Assembly: GCF_003286085.1 (NCBI RefSeq)
Contig: NW_020825289.1
Coordinates: 11,160,001-11,224,000, forward strand
Length of the DNA: 64,000 nucleotides
Direction: 5' to 3'
DNA from: Drosophila persimilis
Lineage: Eukaryota; Arthropoda; Insecta; Diptera; Drosophilidae
Below are positions 38,201 to 51,219 of the stretch, piece by piece. A program made the position numbers and the translations under genes. Numbering within the stretch: the first letter of the stretch is position 1; each line of letters starts with the position of its first letter. A model generated the notes under the pieces. That model was not told the origin of the DNA, made no database searches, and saw nothing but the letters and a program-made list of their open reading frames with translations.

Positions 38201-41200
38201 CGCGATTAATGGCTGATTAGACAGCCAGACAGATACTCGGCGGCTAGCGATTTGGCGATGGCGATATAGATACAATGTACGTGTATGTATAGGGCTACAA
38301 GTGCCGCAGATGATTGAAATGTATCCGATGGCAGGTAATCGTGTTATTTGGTATTTCCTGGCACTTAAAAGGTGGAAATTGACATTGAAAGAGCCTAAGA
38401 ATGGTTTCTAAAATGGCACTTGCTGATGGAAATTTTCGTTCTATTCAATAACAAATGTGCTCTCTCCACAAACACTTGGATCTACTTGATCGGTCCCTGC
38501 AGTCCATATAAATCGTATATTTTATAGATTTTCCTCCACTTTAATAGAAAAATTCGCATAAATCACTGGAATATTTGGGTCACTAAGCAGAGGCCTCTTT
38601 AAATGGAAAAACACTTGAAGATTGCCTCAGAATGGTATTCGGATTTGGATTTAAAGTCAACTCCAGCAGCAGCCCCGCCACATCAATGGGAAAACCACAT
38701 CCAGAAGCTGCCCCAAACGAACGGGTAATGTAAGTTGCACAATTTGAGGGGGGGGCAGTGTTGGGAGAGTGGGGCAGGGAGCAAACAATTATCAGAACAA
38801 GATAAACACAGATGAAAGGCAAATACGTAAAAAGGCAACAATCAGAGATTGAATTGAAACCAAAATCAAGGAGAATATGAATGGAATTGAATATGTATCT
38901 GTGCGATACGTGACACCGTGTCTGCTGCTGTTGCTGTTGCTCGTTTCATTCCCTGCGTTAATGAAAAATTTCACTTTTCCAATATTGTGCGCCAGCAATC
39001 GAGAGACTTGAAATGCAAACAAACAATCGGTTGTTGGAGGAAAATAGAAATCCACTTGAGCTACTTTTAACGCAGCGGCAGCAGCAGCAGCAGCAGCCAC
39101 GTAGATACATATAAGCGGCCACAACCGACAGATACAATAATTATTACGATCAATTTAGATGCAGATTGCATGCGGCGGCAATTGAGGTGGGTCCCGTCCC
39201 CGAACAACGCCCACAAAGTGTACACACACACACACAAACCCAACTTGTAGATACAATTTTGAAGTCTGCCACTACCACTGCCACTGCCTCTGCCTCTGCC
39301 TCAAACTTGATTACTGGCCAGCTGGCACTCGGACTTGTGCTCGGAGTTGGACTTTAGCCGGGTGTTTTGTTTGCATACCAACAGCAACTGCAACTGCAGC
39401 CCCCGAAAACATTGTCATAATAATTATGAACCAAAAATCAAGAAGGAAAAAAAAACAAGGCCCCAAGAGAAACGCCTTCGTGGTCAGTCGAGCAATTAGA
39501 TCGGCGACTGGGGCTGTGGCCGGGGCTGTGGCTGGAGGAGCCGTGCCACAGCTGAGAGTGATCTCAACTATGAGATACTTGTATCTCCAGTCGGTGCCCC
39601 ATAATGAAGTCGGTTCCCCGGCACTGGCAACAGTCATAAACAATCCATTGTTTGGTTTATCCTCTCATGTCTGTATCATGATTCGAAATGTGTATCCTTT
39701 GAAAATCTGTGGATCTGGCATACATCGTATGCACTCTCGTCAATTTCGAGATGTTTTATTGCTAGAAAAATACATGACGATTGATGTTTTTGGCTTGCCA
39801 AACAAATTGAAATCTTTTACAGAATATAAACAAATTGGATAGGATATAAATAGAGTCGTTAGTTCCAGGGGCATTTATACTGAGTTATCTGAAGATGGAG
39901 GGTTATATCTCAACTTGAATAGCAGTAGGAATACTAAGAGATTCCTGAAACCGCGGCTGGTATTAACCCACATATTTCCAATCAATTCCGCTGCTCTTCT
40001 TTGCTTGAAATGTGACTCAGAATTCTTTGATTGATTTGAAGAACTACTTTCAATTGCTAATTCTTCAACATTTCAACGAGTAGGTCAACAAGAAGCCACT
40101 TGAAAAATCTCTACATCTTTACGCCGTGCCGCGTCTTCAGTCACATATAATCAGCATTTCCTCCACCATCCCGCCCCGATAAGCATTTCCATCTGTGGGG
40201 TGGAAAACTAATTAGAAGATGTTGACAAGAAAATGAATGGGGAATGCAAACAATGTGCCGTCTTGATTGGTACTTGTCGCTTGGTCGAATGCAACAACTG
40301 CAATTTGCTGATAAGACACGCTCAATATTCCACTGTTGATGGAAAGCCAGCTGGAAAATTAACAACTATTCTTTGAGTTTACAAAATGCAACTTGTGGAA
40401 GCTCTCAGAAGCGCCAGGCAGTCTCTCTGCTACCAATTTCCATTCCATTTCCAATCCATAAATAACTGCCGACTAATGGAATGCTTCCGGCCTTCAACCG
40501 CCCGCATGGCTCCTCCAGATGCTGCTGTTTTTCACAATGCAAACAGAAATCTTAACGAAATTAATTTTAAAGTGAAATTCTTAAGACCTTCACGACCCCG
40601 AGCCGAGCCTAGCCGAGCATTTATGAAAATGAATATCGGAGTCCGGTTGCCTGCCACAAAAGCCACAAAGTCCGAAATGACAAGCGGAAGTGAGAGCCGG
40701 AGAACCGTTGCGTTGTGGCTGAGGATGGACCCCCAAAGGTCTCTCTCTGGGGCGGAAACTGCAGCTTTGGCATAGCTCAAAACCCCTCATACATTTTTAA
40801 TTTTCTATTTTCTTTCCAACGGATCTCAAATCAATGCTTCTATGCCTGTGCCGAGTGCCGTGCCGTTTGGTGGCAGCAACCGCAGCACGTTCATGGGGCA
40901 AAGCCCTGCCCGGCGCAAACCATGACAGGTGGCGCTCTTCCTGCCTCTTCGGCTGGTGGCACGGCGTTGCGTTTTTAGGCGGAGGGTCATAAAAATTGAG
41001 CTATTAAATAATTTCTGTCACACAAATTTGCTTTTATTGTTTATTTCCGTTAAAGGGGGGACGGGAACCAAGCCGTCAGCTGCCTTCCCTTTCCTAGCAG
41101 TGAGTGACTGTCTTCCCAGGTAATTAGCATTATTATGCACAATTCCACATATTTACTTAGTCGTTGTTTGAAGTTCCATTAACTCGTCGAGCGCATTTTC

Positions 41201-43995
41201 CACTTAAAAGTTGCGTGCTGGCACTGGCACTCGTTTTTCCCCGTTGATTTTTGTCACTTTGTGTCTTGTTTGTCGTCTTTGAGGTGTCGTTGGTGTCTTT
41301 GAGGTGCCCCTTGGACATGGACAACGTGACTCATCCGGAGCTGCGACTTTGATCTCCGGTTTTTCTTTGCCCTTCCGCCGCCCAAGACACACACGTGGCA
41401 AGGCCTCTTTGATGTCTGTTTGTAACAATAAAATTGCATATTGTTGCAAAAGTTTTCGCAGTACAAAAACCCATTAAAAACTCGGGGGAGTTGTCCCAAT
41501 AGTTTTTCCCCCTTTTCCATGCGGCACGCAACAAGTGTCGTCTCTGGAAATGTGAATTACTTTTCTCCGACGATGGCGGTGGCGCTGGCGCTGGCTCTGG
41601 CGGTACTTTTCCTTTAACTCTACCTCTATTATACGATGACAATAAAACGAAATGAAGAGGGGGAAGCAACACCAACTGTCTGTCCATATAATTGACAAGC
41701 TGTTCCACCTTTTCCGACTGTTGCGACTGTTTGTCTGAGCGGCTTTTTTCTCACCCTAGATTCTGGCAGTTCCAGTGCCAGTTCCGGGGCCAATCCCCCG
41801 ACCAATCTGTTATCGGAAGAGTGTACGGAAAGGTAAATAACTGGCACAAATCATTGCTGGCCGCGTAAAAATCATTTTTAAATATTTATGTTTCAATGGA
41901 TACGAAATTTTCAGGAAAACAAACAGTTATTTGCCATATCTTTTTTCGTTATTCACGTTTTTATATAAACAAATAGCGCGCGGTTCTGAATGCTACAGCA
42001 GTTGTGACATATTGACCCATCGTGCCCCCGGACCCGTGGCACAGCTCCAACCTCAGATGCACTCCCCGAACCGAACCGGGTCCCTCCCCCCCTCCGCTCT
42101 GGCATCATTTTCCATGGTTTATATCCTCCTGTTTTTTCCACTTTTTTCGCTTCGTTTGTTTGAATCTCCTGGGCTGCATTTCGAAAGTGTGTCAATAATT
42201 GCAATGGCGAACAGTGGCATGGGGCAGAGGGGTTTGGACAGTACACGGGGAGTGCCTACCCATAAATGGTATTCAGTTCTTCTGGGCAATTCGATATTTA
42301 TCTGAAAATTATCAGTTGCGATAGCGCTGGGCCATCAGATATCTGTAGAATTATTTTGAATCTTTTGTGTGCACACTTTATCAGTTTTTACTTTTGCGGA
42401 TTTTGCAAACGAGCTTTCATTTTTTCTCCTCATTTGCAGTTTCATTTTAATACCTTCATTTATCATATTTTATACCAGTTCCATTCTAGATGCGGTTTCG
42501 CCCTACCCACTTCCGGCAGCCGCCTCTCTCACAAAGCCGCTCATCAGAGCCGCCTCAAAAGTATTTCAATTCTGGTTCAAGCGCATTTCCGCCGAACGTT
42601 AAACGCACCTTCGGACGGGTATGGTATATTTATCCACCAAGGAAAACAACCCAAAATGTTGTATAAATAAACAGCAGTAAAACTTAAACAAACCGTTTGT
42701 CCACAGTCCACACTCGACGATATGCCCCATGCACCATGCTCCGCGTTCCTTTCGATTTCGATGTGACGACGCATTGATTGCGGCCGCCCTCTCGTCTGCC
42801 GTGTGGGGGCATACGTCTGATTTTGCTGCGAGCCCTGATGGCACCATTAGGACTGCTCTGACCTGGTCGTAACTGAGTTTCCTTTTGGGTGCACTGCTGC
42901 CATGTGACGGATAAGATCGCATACATAACTCATTACCGCCTGAGCGATATGATAGACGACTGCGTTCGGAATCCAACAAAACGAATGGGGGAACGTGAGG
43001 GGGAAGGCGCAATAAAACCAGAGCTGAAATCAGTTCGACTTCAACTGGAGTTCTATATCGGGGGTATTTGGTATTCTATAGTACTATATGGAGATTGGAG
43101 CTCTATAGATCTCTCTCAGACCTATATATTTCAATGGTTATATGCAGAGCCACAAAATCCAGGAACCCAAATATGCTATATCCCAGCAACAGATCTGTAA
43201 GTACACACACTTTTATCTATGCATCTATGCATTACTGTGTATTTTCCTTTCATAGATGTAGAGTATTTCACACTTGGTTTGTATACAAGCATTATATTCT
43301 AGTTTCTTGATGGGTCTGTTATTGTAGTTCTTCGATGGTCTCTCGCTGGCTGTCGGCTGTCGGTTGTCGGCAGTCGGTTGCTGATAATATGATTCGTGCC
43401 CAGTGCCCCGATATGAGTGCAGTGGGTGAAGAAAAATGAGACGTTGACATTGCTGCCTTTCCGATTGCTCTCTGCCCGCTACGATTGTTTTTCCACTGCC
43501 GATCTGTGGTTGTGGTTGTTGTTGTTGTTTTTCCACATTGCAGTTGTTTGTGTTGTCTCCTCACGGAGTGGGGAAAACGCACACGCGTTAAGCACACAAT
43601 TATGCAGACAGTCAGGCATTTGGCATTTGCTCCAATGCGAGCATTCACCCGTACGGAGCACTATTCGTGCCGGACAGCTCCGTTTTACAAACCGAAATTA
43701 GATAAACAAACAGAGAGACAGACCCGAAAATTCCATAAACAAACAGCAATACTTTGATTGCACTGCAGATAGGCCATCGTCCATCGACACACAATATTTC
43801 AGAGTGCATCAACCAAAGGGCCCCACCTCCCCATATCTCGCGTCAAAAATGACTCAATTTCTCTCGCCTGAGAAAATGAAATTGAGAAAATTTGTAACTT
43901 CGTGCTAATATGCTAAATCAATAGTGGCCCTTTGGGGTCGAGTGCATGGAGTGGTCAGACGCCGACTACCGTTTTGAAATTTCAAAGTTCCACAA

Positions 43996-44056
43996 AGAGA
44001 GAGAGAGAGGCGGAGAGAGTGGGGCAGAGTGTGGCAGTGTGTGGCAGTGTGTGTGT
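43996..44056. repeat. Compound GA / GTGTGGCA / GT repeat
   Basis: A GA run with GAGAG cores, then two near-perfect copies of an eleven-base block containing GTGTGGCA, then a short GT run. Confidence 0.75.
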
Positions 44057-45395
44057 TTTCGATGGCAGTGAGCGCACTTTAATGCATCATTTATAATGCA
44101 ATATTATCCAATGACAAAAAGCAATTAGCAGGCTTTATAAATCAAACAAACCCAGTGGGTGGCAGTGGGAGAAGAGGGGCTCGAGTGTCAGGCATGGCTG
44201 AGACCGAAACAGAGACGAAAATATTGTCAGCTTAAATACGAGTATATCTGCTATCTGCTACTTATTCGCTCATTCGCCTTTCCGTTTGGATAATTCATTC
44301 AGTTTCAATCGAAATTCTTTGCTAATGGGAATAATAAATGCATGCATGAAGTGGAAGTCGGAGAGTGGGGAAGTCTCTGATTTGGAAATTATTCTCATTG
44401 TAGAGCTAAGTTAATATTTAATTGACTTTAGATTGACAGAAAAGTTGATTATTTTTGTTAGATATTTTTTGTCCCAGTCCACAATCTCTCAACTTTCAAT
44501 CTCCAACGCGATATTTAATTTGAATTAAAGCATACGATAATAATTGCCCAATCGTTGACCATTAAAGACTGGATAGATACTCGGTTGTTGTTGTGCCCAT
44601 GGCAATCTTAATTGCAGCTCTAAAATGAAACTAATATCGAATCAATTGCAAATCAATTTCTTCAGACACCCACAGAAAATATGCGAGAACCCTCTTCCTG
44701 CTCCATGGGTACTCTTACCAGACGATAAATATTTAAAAGCCTGTCGACTCGGTTCGAATCCAAAGTGGGCGGCGGCGCACTGTCTCAGCTTCCTTCCTTG
44801 GCAGTCCAGATACAGATACAGTATCTGAGCCGTCTCTGGCTCCTTTTTGGATTTCTGTTCTGTGTGCAATTTAGATAAGTATTATGACATATTTGACACT
44901 CTTTCACTTGGGCTTGTGTTTATTTACTCGAAATGAAAATGCAATGAACCCGACGCTGGATTTGTCTCTGGCTCTGGCCAAGACGCCTTTTGCTGGAAAA
45001 ATCAATGAAATGCAATTACTGAGAATGCCGCCAGGCCAGACTAGACCAGACCAGACCGGGAGGACAGACAGGAAGAGTCCAAGTGGAACTGTACAACAAT
45101 TGCTGGTGTTGTTATTAATATATGTGTGTATACTATATTGTATATCTGAAGTGGGCGTGGACTGTGAGACACGCACCACTCTGGCAGCCAGCCACCTTTA
45201 AGCCCAAACCCTCCCGAACGCGCACAGTATTTGTTGTCGCCTAAGCAATCAGCATAACTGATAAGCTGCAATTACCTGCATTGATAATTTCGAATGTATT
45301 TTCATATAATGCATACAAAACCCCAGCTATAATAATCGTAATACCATGCCATAAAAGCAAAATGACAGGCCCCAGTGTCTGTCTGTGTAAATCCA

Positions 45396-45416
45396 TGTGT
45401 GTGTGTGTGTGTGTGT
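45396..45416. repeat. (TG)10 microsatellite
   Basis: Uninterrupted TG run of 21 bases. Confidence 0.9.
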
Positions 45417-47760
45417 CTGTTGCATCTGTCTCCTCTGTCCTGTGACTCCGACTCCGACTGCTCCTCTGTGTGCCCTGGGCGCACCCATCATATAATTGAA
45501 TAGCCCCAGCGACGTGTGTGAGATTGCGGGTGTTTCAGTTTCATTTTCAGTCTGGATAGCTTTTCGTTTGGTTTGGCTTTGGTATTGGGTGGCTCTGGCT
45601 CTCACGTGTGCTTCTAATTTGTAAGAGTTTAATTTGATTATCGTCCGAGTATGAATGTGCCCCCACCGCCTCTGCCCCACTGGAGCCACAGCCGGAGGCT
45701 AGCCTTTGAGGAAGGAATCTCTTGGTGTTTTCCTCTCTGCTTATCGCAGATCTCTTGCCATATGTTGCCCCATTCAGCTGCTGCTGAAGTAACTTCCCCT
45801 ATCAGTGTCCCACTCTTTCGGTAGCCCATATCGGCTCGAACATAATTTCAATTTTCCTCCGACATACGAATGGTCATATCTCTCAGCATGTTCCAACTTC
45901 CATTGCTGATCAATGATAATATTTCCAATGAGGGAAACAGCTACAGTGCATTCTTAAGCAAGCAATCTTATCAGCCAGGGAGTCACGAAAACTGGCTTCG
46001 AGTGTTAAGAATTATTAATAATAAATTACAAATTAATACTGGGGACCAGGCCCAGAGACCCAGAGAGCCAGAGAGTCATTGAGCCAACTCTTGTCTCCCC
46101 AGTATGCGCCCCACGCTAATGAAATTTCAATTAGCTTGTCATGTCGCAGAAGGAAGTGAGTTCCACAGTCGAGCGGAGTCGAGTATGAGCATGCCACATT
46201 TATCAGTGGGCCCGGGCTCGAGTGGCAGCCAGATCTCTTATGAAATCTTAACCCATTTTATATTGACAAGTGTAATTATGCGCACGACACAATTGTCATG
46301 TAAAATATGATCAAATGATGGTTCGGGCCGATGCAGAGCTATGCGTTATGCAACAGCAACAAGGCAATCTGGCAACAGTGCCATAGTGCACCAGAGACGA
46401 CGCCCACGTGCAGCCAGCTGCAGTCACGTTGCAGTTTGTCATCCTTCTGGACATGCCACAATCGAGAGGCCAGGAACAAGAGAGCCATTGGCATGGCAGC
46501 AGCCAGAGGGAAAAGCATTCTAATGACACAGGCTACGTGCTGGCGTTGGTGGTCCTTTTTGGACAATTAGTGCCTGGAGACCGACCCGACCCGACCCCTC
46601 TCCCAGCACTCAATACACACACACACACAAACAGGCTGTGGGGGGGCACCTGTACAACAGAACAGTTTGAATATCTTATGGATACATGCATAATTTATGA
46701 CATACTTTTCTATTCAATAACAGAATTGGATGTGGCTTGGAAGTAAAGACACAATATCCATATTCCTCATCTCTAGATAAACAATGTGTCTGCTTTTGCA
46801 TACAATAAATATTTATTCTAGATTCGTAGATGAATCGAAAAGGATATAAAAGATGCCATCGCCAATGGAAGTACTTTCAATGCGACAATGGTTTTGCTTT
46901 TCGATAATCAGATATGGAGTTGCATATCTGTATGCTCCGGTATCCTTTCTTGGGATCTACTCTATTCTTTTTGATGAAATTTCCCCTACAAAAGATCGTT
47001 TTCTAGATAGGTCGAGTATATAGTGTCCATAACTCCTCGGAAAGGGTATTTCGAGTTCCCTTTGTCATTCTTTCAATTTATTTTTTGTTAGAGTTTGGAC
47101 CTGCTTACAATTTTAGTCATTGATTGCCCAAGTGTCTTGCACGATGGTTCGTTAGTAATTTTTTTGATTGGAAGAAAAATTATTTATGACTGTGTGTACA
47201 GGCGGGTGACGGTAGGTATGCGGGGGTATATTGAAAATTCAAACGCACGCATACAAACGCTTTGTTTTTCCTTTCAGATTCTTCCACCACTTCTTTTTGC
47301 CTAATTGGAATTCATTCATCGAGACATTTGCATATTGTTTTGTTGGCCCAAGCACTTGACTGCCGTCGGCCAGGGCTCTGCTGCTGCTGCCACTGCCCCT
47401 ATCGTAACTGTAGTTTGTTTTTCGAGTGCCTAGAAAGGTTCTGCTTAATTGTGGCCACAACGCAAGGCTCCTCGACTCAAAACTTAATCATAAGACATAC
47501 AACCAGAGACCCGAGCGATGAGCCCCGACTTGAGTCCCAGGCCATTTGAGCAGTCAACACATTATAAGGGGCTGCTGGCTGCTGGCCGCTGGCTGTGGCT
47601 CTTGCTGTGTCTGCCCCAATCAAGCGTGCGCGTGAGTCCCATTCCCAGCCGTTTTTGCGGCGGCTAACTGAATTCAATTACCAAAGTGCCTGCTATATGC
47701 AAATAAGCTATAAGTGCACTTGACAAACGCACACACACTGTCCGCAGACACAGATATAGA

Positions 47761-47778
47761 GATACAGATACAGATACA
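47761..47778. repeat. (GATACA)3 hexamer repeat
   Basis: Three perfect tandem hexamers, preceded by the related GATATAGA. GATA cores are thereby repeated every six bases. Confidence 0.85.
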
Positions 47779-47923
47779 CTGGCTGAGATCTAGAGAGCGA
47801 CCTCAACAGGCTGGCCTACAAGGCAGTCGTCGACGTCGTCGTCGTCGCTGGTTACAAATAAGTCGAGTTGTTGCACTCGAGCTACCGGCACTTGCCTCTA
47901 TTTGGTCCCCTCTCTGCCACAGT

Positions 47924-47959
47924 CACTGCCACTGCCACTGCCACTGCCACTGCTACTGC
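47924..47959. repeat. CACTGC hexamer array, six units
   Basis: Five perfect CACTGC and one TACTGC unit. The complementary hexamer (GGCAGT) forms another array at 62645-62680. Confidence 0.9.
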
Positions 47960-49399
47960 TGGTGGTGCCTCCCATGTGAAAAGTCAGCCGTGCAGATAAA
48001 AACCTTAATATAAGCATAATTAAGTTGATGATTTGTACAAAAAAGGGAGAGAGAGGAAAATGATAAACACAAGTGGCCTGCCTCTCTGTGGCTGGCTCTG
48101 TGGTGTGGTGCCTGCTGTGGCCTAGAGTTGCCACATTCGAGTGTGCGTGGCACAGTGGTTGCCCTTCTGGATGGTAGATCGAAGAAGGGGCTACTGAAAT
48201 AATTTCTATCCGACTAGAAGCAGCCCATCCGTCCATGTTCCACTGTGTCTCACTCTTGAAGTTCAGTCTCAGGCTTTTTTCCTCCGCACAGCTATGATGT
48301 TATAATGGGCCGGCTGGTCTGCCAAAAACCGTGTCGATGACGTCGCACCAAGTTCAATGACTATTGTATCTGCTCTCCCGATCTTCTGGTTTGTCATTGT
48401 TTCAGAACTTCATTTGAATGCTTCAGTGCCCCCACCATTGCATAACAATTAGTTGGATCTCAGAAATGGATGGTAAAAAGTCAATCGAAATGGGCCACAA
48501 ATAATAATTCACTACGCAGTCGCTCGGAATTTGAATAGATGTCTTCATTAGGCAGTTTTGATGGCGTTCTGGCTGGGACCCATATGTGGGCTGGTGTGAG
48601 GTGCCTGGCGATGACACATTTCGAATGCCGTATCGGGCTGCACCCCTTTTTTGGCGGGCAAGTGTGGGGAGAGGGGGCAGAACTCTTACACCATTGTATC
48701 TATGCTAAATTTATGCCTAATGAGCGTGGCATTCAGTTTGATAACTCATTTGTTTGCCTCTCGATTCTGGCTCTTGCTCAGTCTCTGGCCACTTCTTCTT
48801 TTTGGGGAACAGCACACATTATAAACGAATTGAGGCTAAATTGGTTCCACATGAGCTTCGTTCGGCTACCGATGTACCGAAACGCACACACTTCTACGAG
48901 AGTATCTTTGATTTTGGTCTTTTTGGGGCGGGTGAACCCTGTTCATAAATAACTTATTCCAGTTTCTGGCTGCGAATACCCGAGAATCTCCCCGGCACAG
49001 CACATCTGTAGGCAAACTAAAATCAAAAGAAGCTAAAAAACAGAAGCAATTCAAACGAAAAACCGGGGAGCAAAAAAGAAAAAAGAAATAATATTAAGAA
49101 ATTCTCCGGCACACACACACACTTTAGGAGTTTATCATTGTAATGCAAATGAAGGAAGTGCGCGATTCTGGCGTTGCCGTTGCCGTTGCTGCTGCCTCTA
49201 CTTCTGCAGAATTCGAGGTGAGGCTGTGGGGCAGAAACAAAAGCAACAACAACAACCACATTGGAGGCAACATTTTGATGCCGTGGGAAATGCGAAAGCG
49301 GCACACGATTTGCTCAATCTCCTCTGCCGTTCTTCTGGGGGTCGAGGGTGGGGCGCAGAGTACGGTTAGTGCAGGCAGTTTATCAGTCAGCCACTCTCT

Positions 49400-49422
49400 C
49401 AGTCAGTCAGTCAGTCAGTCAG
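49400..49422. repeat. (CAGT)n tetranucleotide repeat
   Basis: Nearly six perfect CAGT units. Degenerate versions of the same unit lie at about 830-865 and 1490-1520. Confidence 0.9.
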
Positions 49423-50012
49423 CGAAAGGAATTGCACAAGAATAGAAAGAAACAGACAAAGTTATGAATATGAATAAATAATTTTACGCAGATTGCCAAA
49501 GCTAAGATAAAATATGCTCACACACACTCGCATGCAGACTTTGCACACCTCACACAGATACTTTCTTTGACAATCAAAGCCAGCGTAGAGCGCAGAGGGT
49601 GCTAATATGCATATCCGTACCCATACTCGTATCCGTACCCGTAAGTATTTTGCAAGAGGCAGCTCTCCGAGTGTCGGAAAAGTGCAAAAGTGCGATAGAA
49701 AACAAAAGTTTGGCTCTTACAAAGCTACTGCCAACTCACTTTGTGAGTAATTTAAAGTTAAATGAATATTTCTCTGCATCTGCAGAGGATATTGTATCTT
49801 TTGGGGCAGAAGTACATGCTGTAAACATTTCTTAATGGGAATGACTTTTATCTGTGTTCTGTATAACTTGGAAGTCTTATAGCATTGATTTTCTTAGGCT
49901 GGTATTTTCCAAAATTTCTATCAATGCAGTAGCCTTGAAAATCCAAAGTACGTGGAATGACAGCAAGCAGTGTGATTTAGTTCAGATACACTCGTGGACA
50001 CGGACACACCAG

Positions 50013-50060
50013 GGACACGGACACGGACACGGACACGGACTCGGACTCGGGCTCGGATAC
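50013..50060. repeat. GGACAC/GGACTC hexamer array, eight units
   Basis: Four GGACAC, two GGACTC, one GGGCTC and one GGATAC unit in a row, showing a gradient of divergence from left to right. Confidence 0.9.
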
Positions 50061-51043
50061 GGAATAGCGGATACGGAACTTTGCACAGCACCGCAAAATA
50101 GTTAAGTATTCGAGTTCACGAAAAACCGCATGCATAAACATTCGGCTACAGGACAATAGTTTAAAACAAAGCTCTGCCAGCATTTCGGTGCCCGATTTGG
50201 AGAGGCTCGACCGAATACACAGACCTATCCACCACTCCACCGCCCCACTCTGTCCATTCCAGTACTCCACCTAGTAGCTGCCACCGACCCGACAGACCGA
50301 CCGATTCAAGCGACCAACTTGTTTTGTAGTTGTCTATTTATGCGCTTAGTGCTGTATGCAAATAGTTGGCGTGGCGTACCTATCGTACTCCCCGACCTGT
50401 CCGCTCCCTGCCACCACTCGCTGCTGCTGCTGCTGCCACAGTGAACCAGTTTTTTGTTTCGAGTGCCCTTCAGCCCCCAAATCCATCCTGTGTTTGCATT
50501 TTTTATTAACAAACAGCATCAGAAAATAAATGAATACAAAAAAACCCCTAAATAAAGGATATGCAAAATATTTGCTGGAAATGAAAAACCCTTTTCGTTT
50601 TTTTGTTGTTGTTTTTGTTTTGGTGTGGGCGGCGATAAGCCAAACTGAGGGGAGGTTTGCCGCCCTACCCTTCTATAAAGGGTAGCCACCCCTGTATAGG
50701 GACTGCTGTTGTTGTTGTTGTTTTTGTTAGTGTTGCTACAACGATATTTCATGTATACCACGCATAATCGTTGTTGTTTTAGTGTATTAATTTTGGTTTT
50801 TAATAAAGCATAAATATTTGTGTTTGCGCTGTCGACTCGCCCCAGGATCTCACTCCTCCCTACCCCCCGCTCCCCCTGTTCGCTGACCGTTTTTATTGAA
50901 GTTTGGCAAGTCAAAGTTTACTTTTATGCCCAGAGGGGCATATTTTGTAAAACGTTATTGACTTTATGGATGGTTATAACCCAAACATATGTGTGCGCCT
51001 GGGCCCCCAAGGGTCTCATTACATCGGTGTTATCCGAAAGCAA

Positions 51044-51219
51044 ACTTCTATGTGAATAAAACAGCACTGCCACCAGATCGAGACGAGTGGGTGAATGTGG
51101 AGCGCTTTATCGAGCTGCTGCTGCCGGGCAGTATTAATTGCAAATTCCTCAATGACAGCTCCGACATATTGATATCCATATCCACAGCCATATCGGGCTC
51201 CACGCTGGCTCTATACTAT
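51044..51219 (+). CDS. Coding-like exon of an unrecognised gene (fragment)
   Basis: An open plus-strand block that looks coding. Codons such as GAC GAG TGG GTG AAT GTG GAG CGC and CTG CTG CTG CCG GGC fit fly usage. The product has mixed composition with a WVNVERFIELLLPGS segment and a SISTAIS segment. It ends at TAC TAT followed by GTATGC, a possible donor in phase 0. The frame is open back to an ATG at 50989, with a stop just before it. The acceptor side is unclear; purine-rich AG choices at about 51004-51043 are weak. I do not recognise the family. It could be one exon of a real gene, an alternative exon, or a decayed remnant. Confidence 0.3.

Larger units (their letters stand above)
33913..51040. 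other. Intergenic DNA, no gene seen
   Basis: Seventeen kilobases without a convincing gene. A plus-strand frame of 145 codons at 34734-35171 is the least repetitive of the long frames, but it has an alanine run from a GCAGCG repeat, no domain and no codon bias. The region holds many microsatellites. Moderately AT-rich stretches occur at 36930-37090 and 46800-47090. A single Su(H)-type site (CGTGGGAA) lies at 49282-49289. No tRNA, microRNA-like hairpin or transposon end was recognised by eye. Confidence 0.5.

Noticed and set aside
44751..44766. tRNA B-box-like GGTTCGAATCC
   Set aside because: The flanks do not form the five-pair T stem and no A-box or acceptor stem lies at the right distance.
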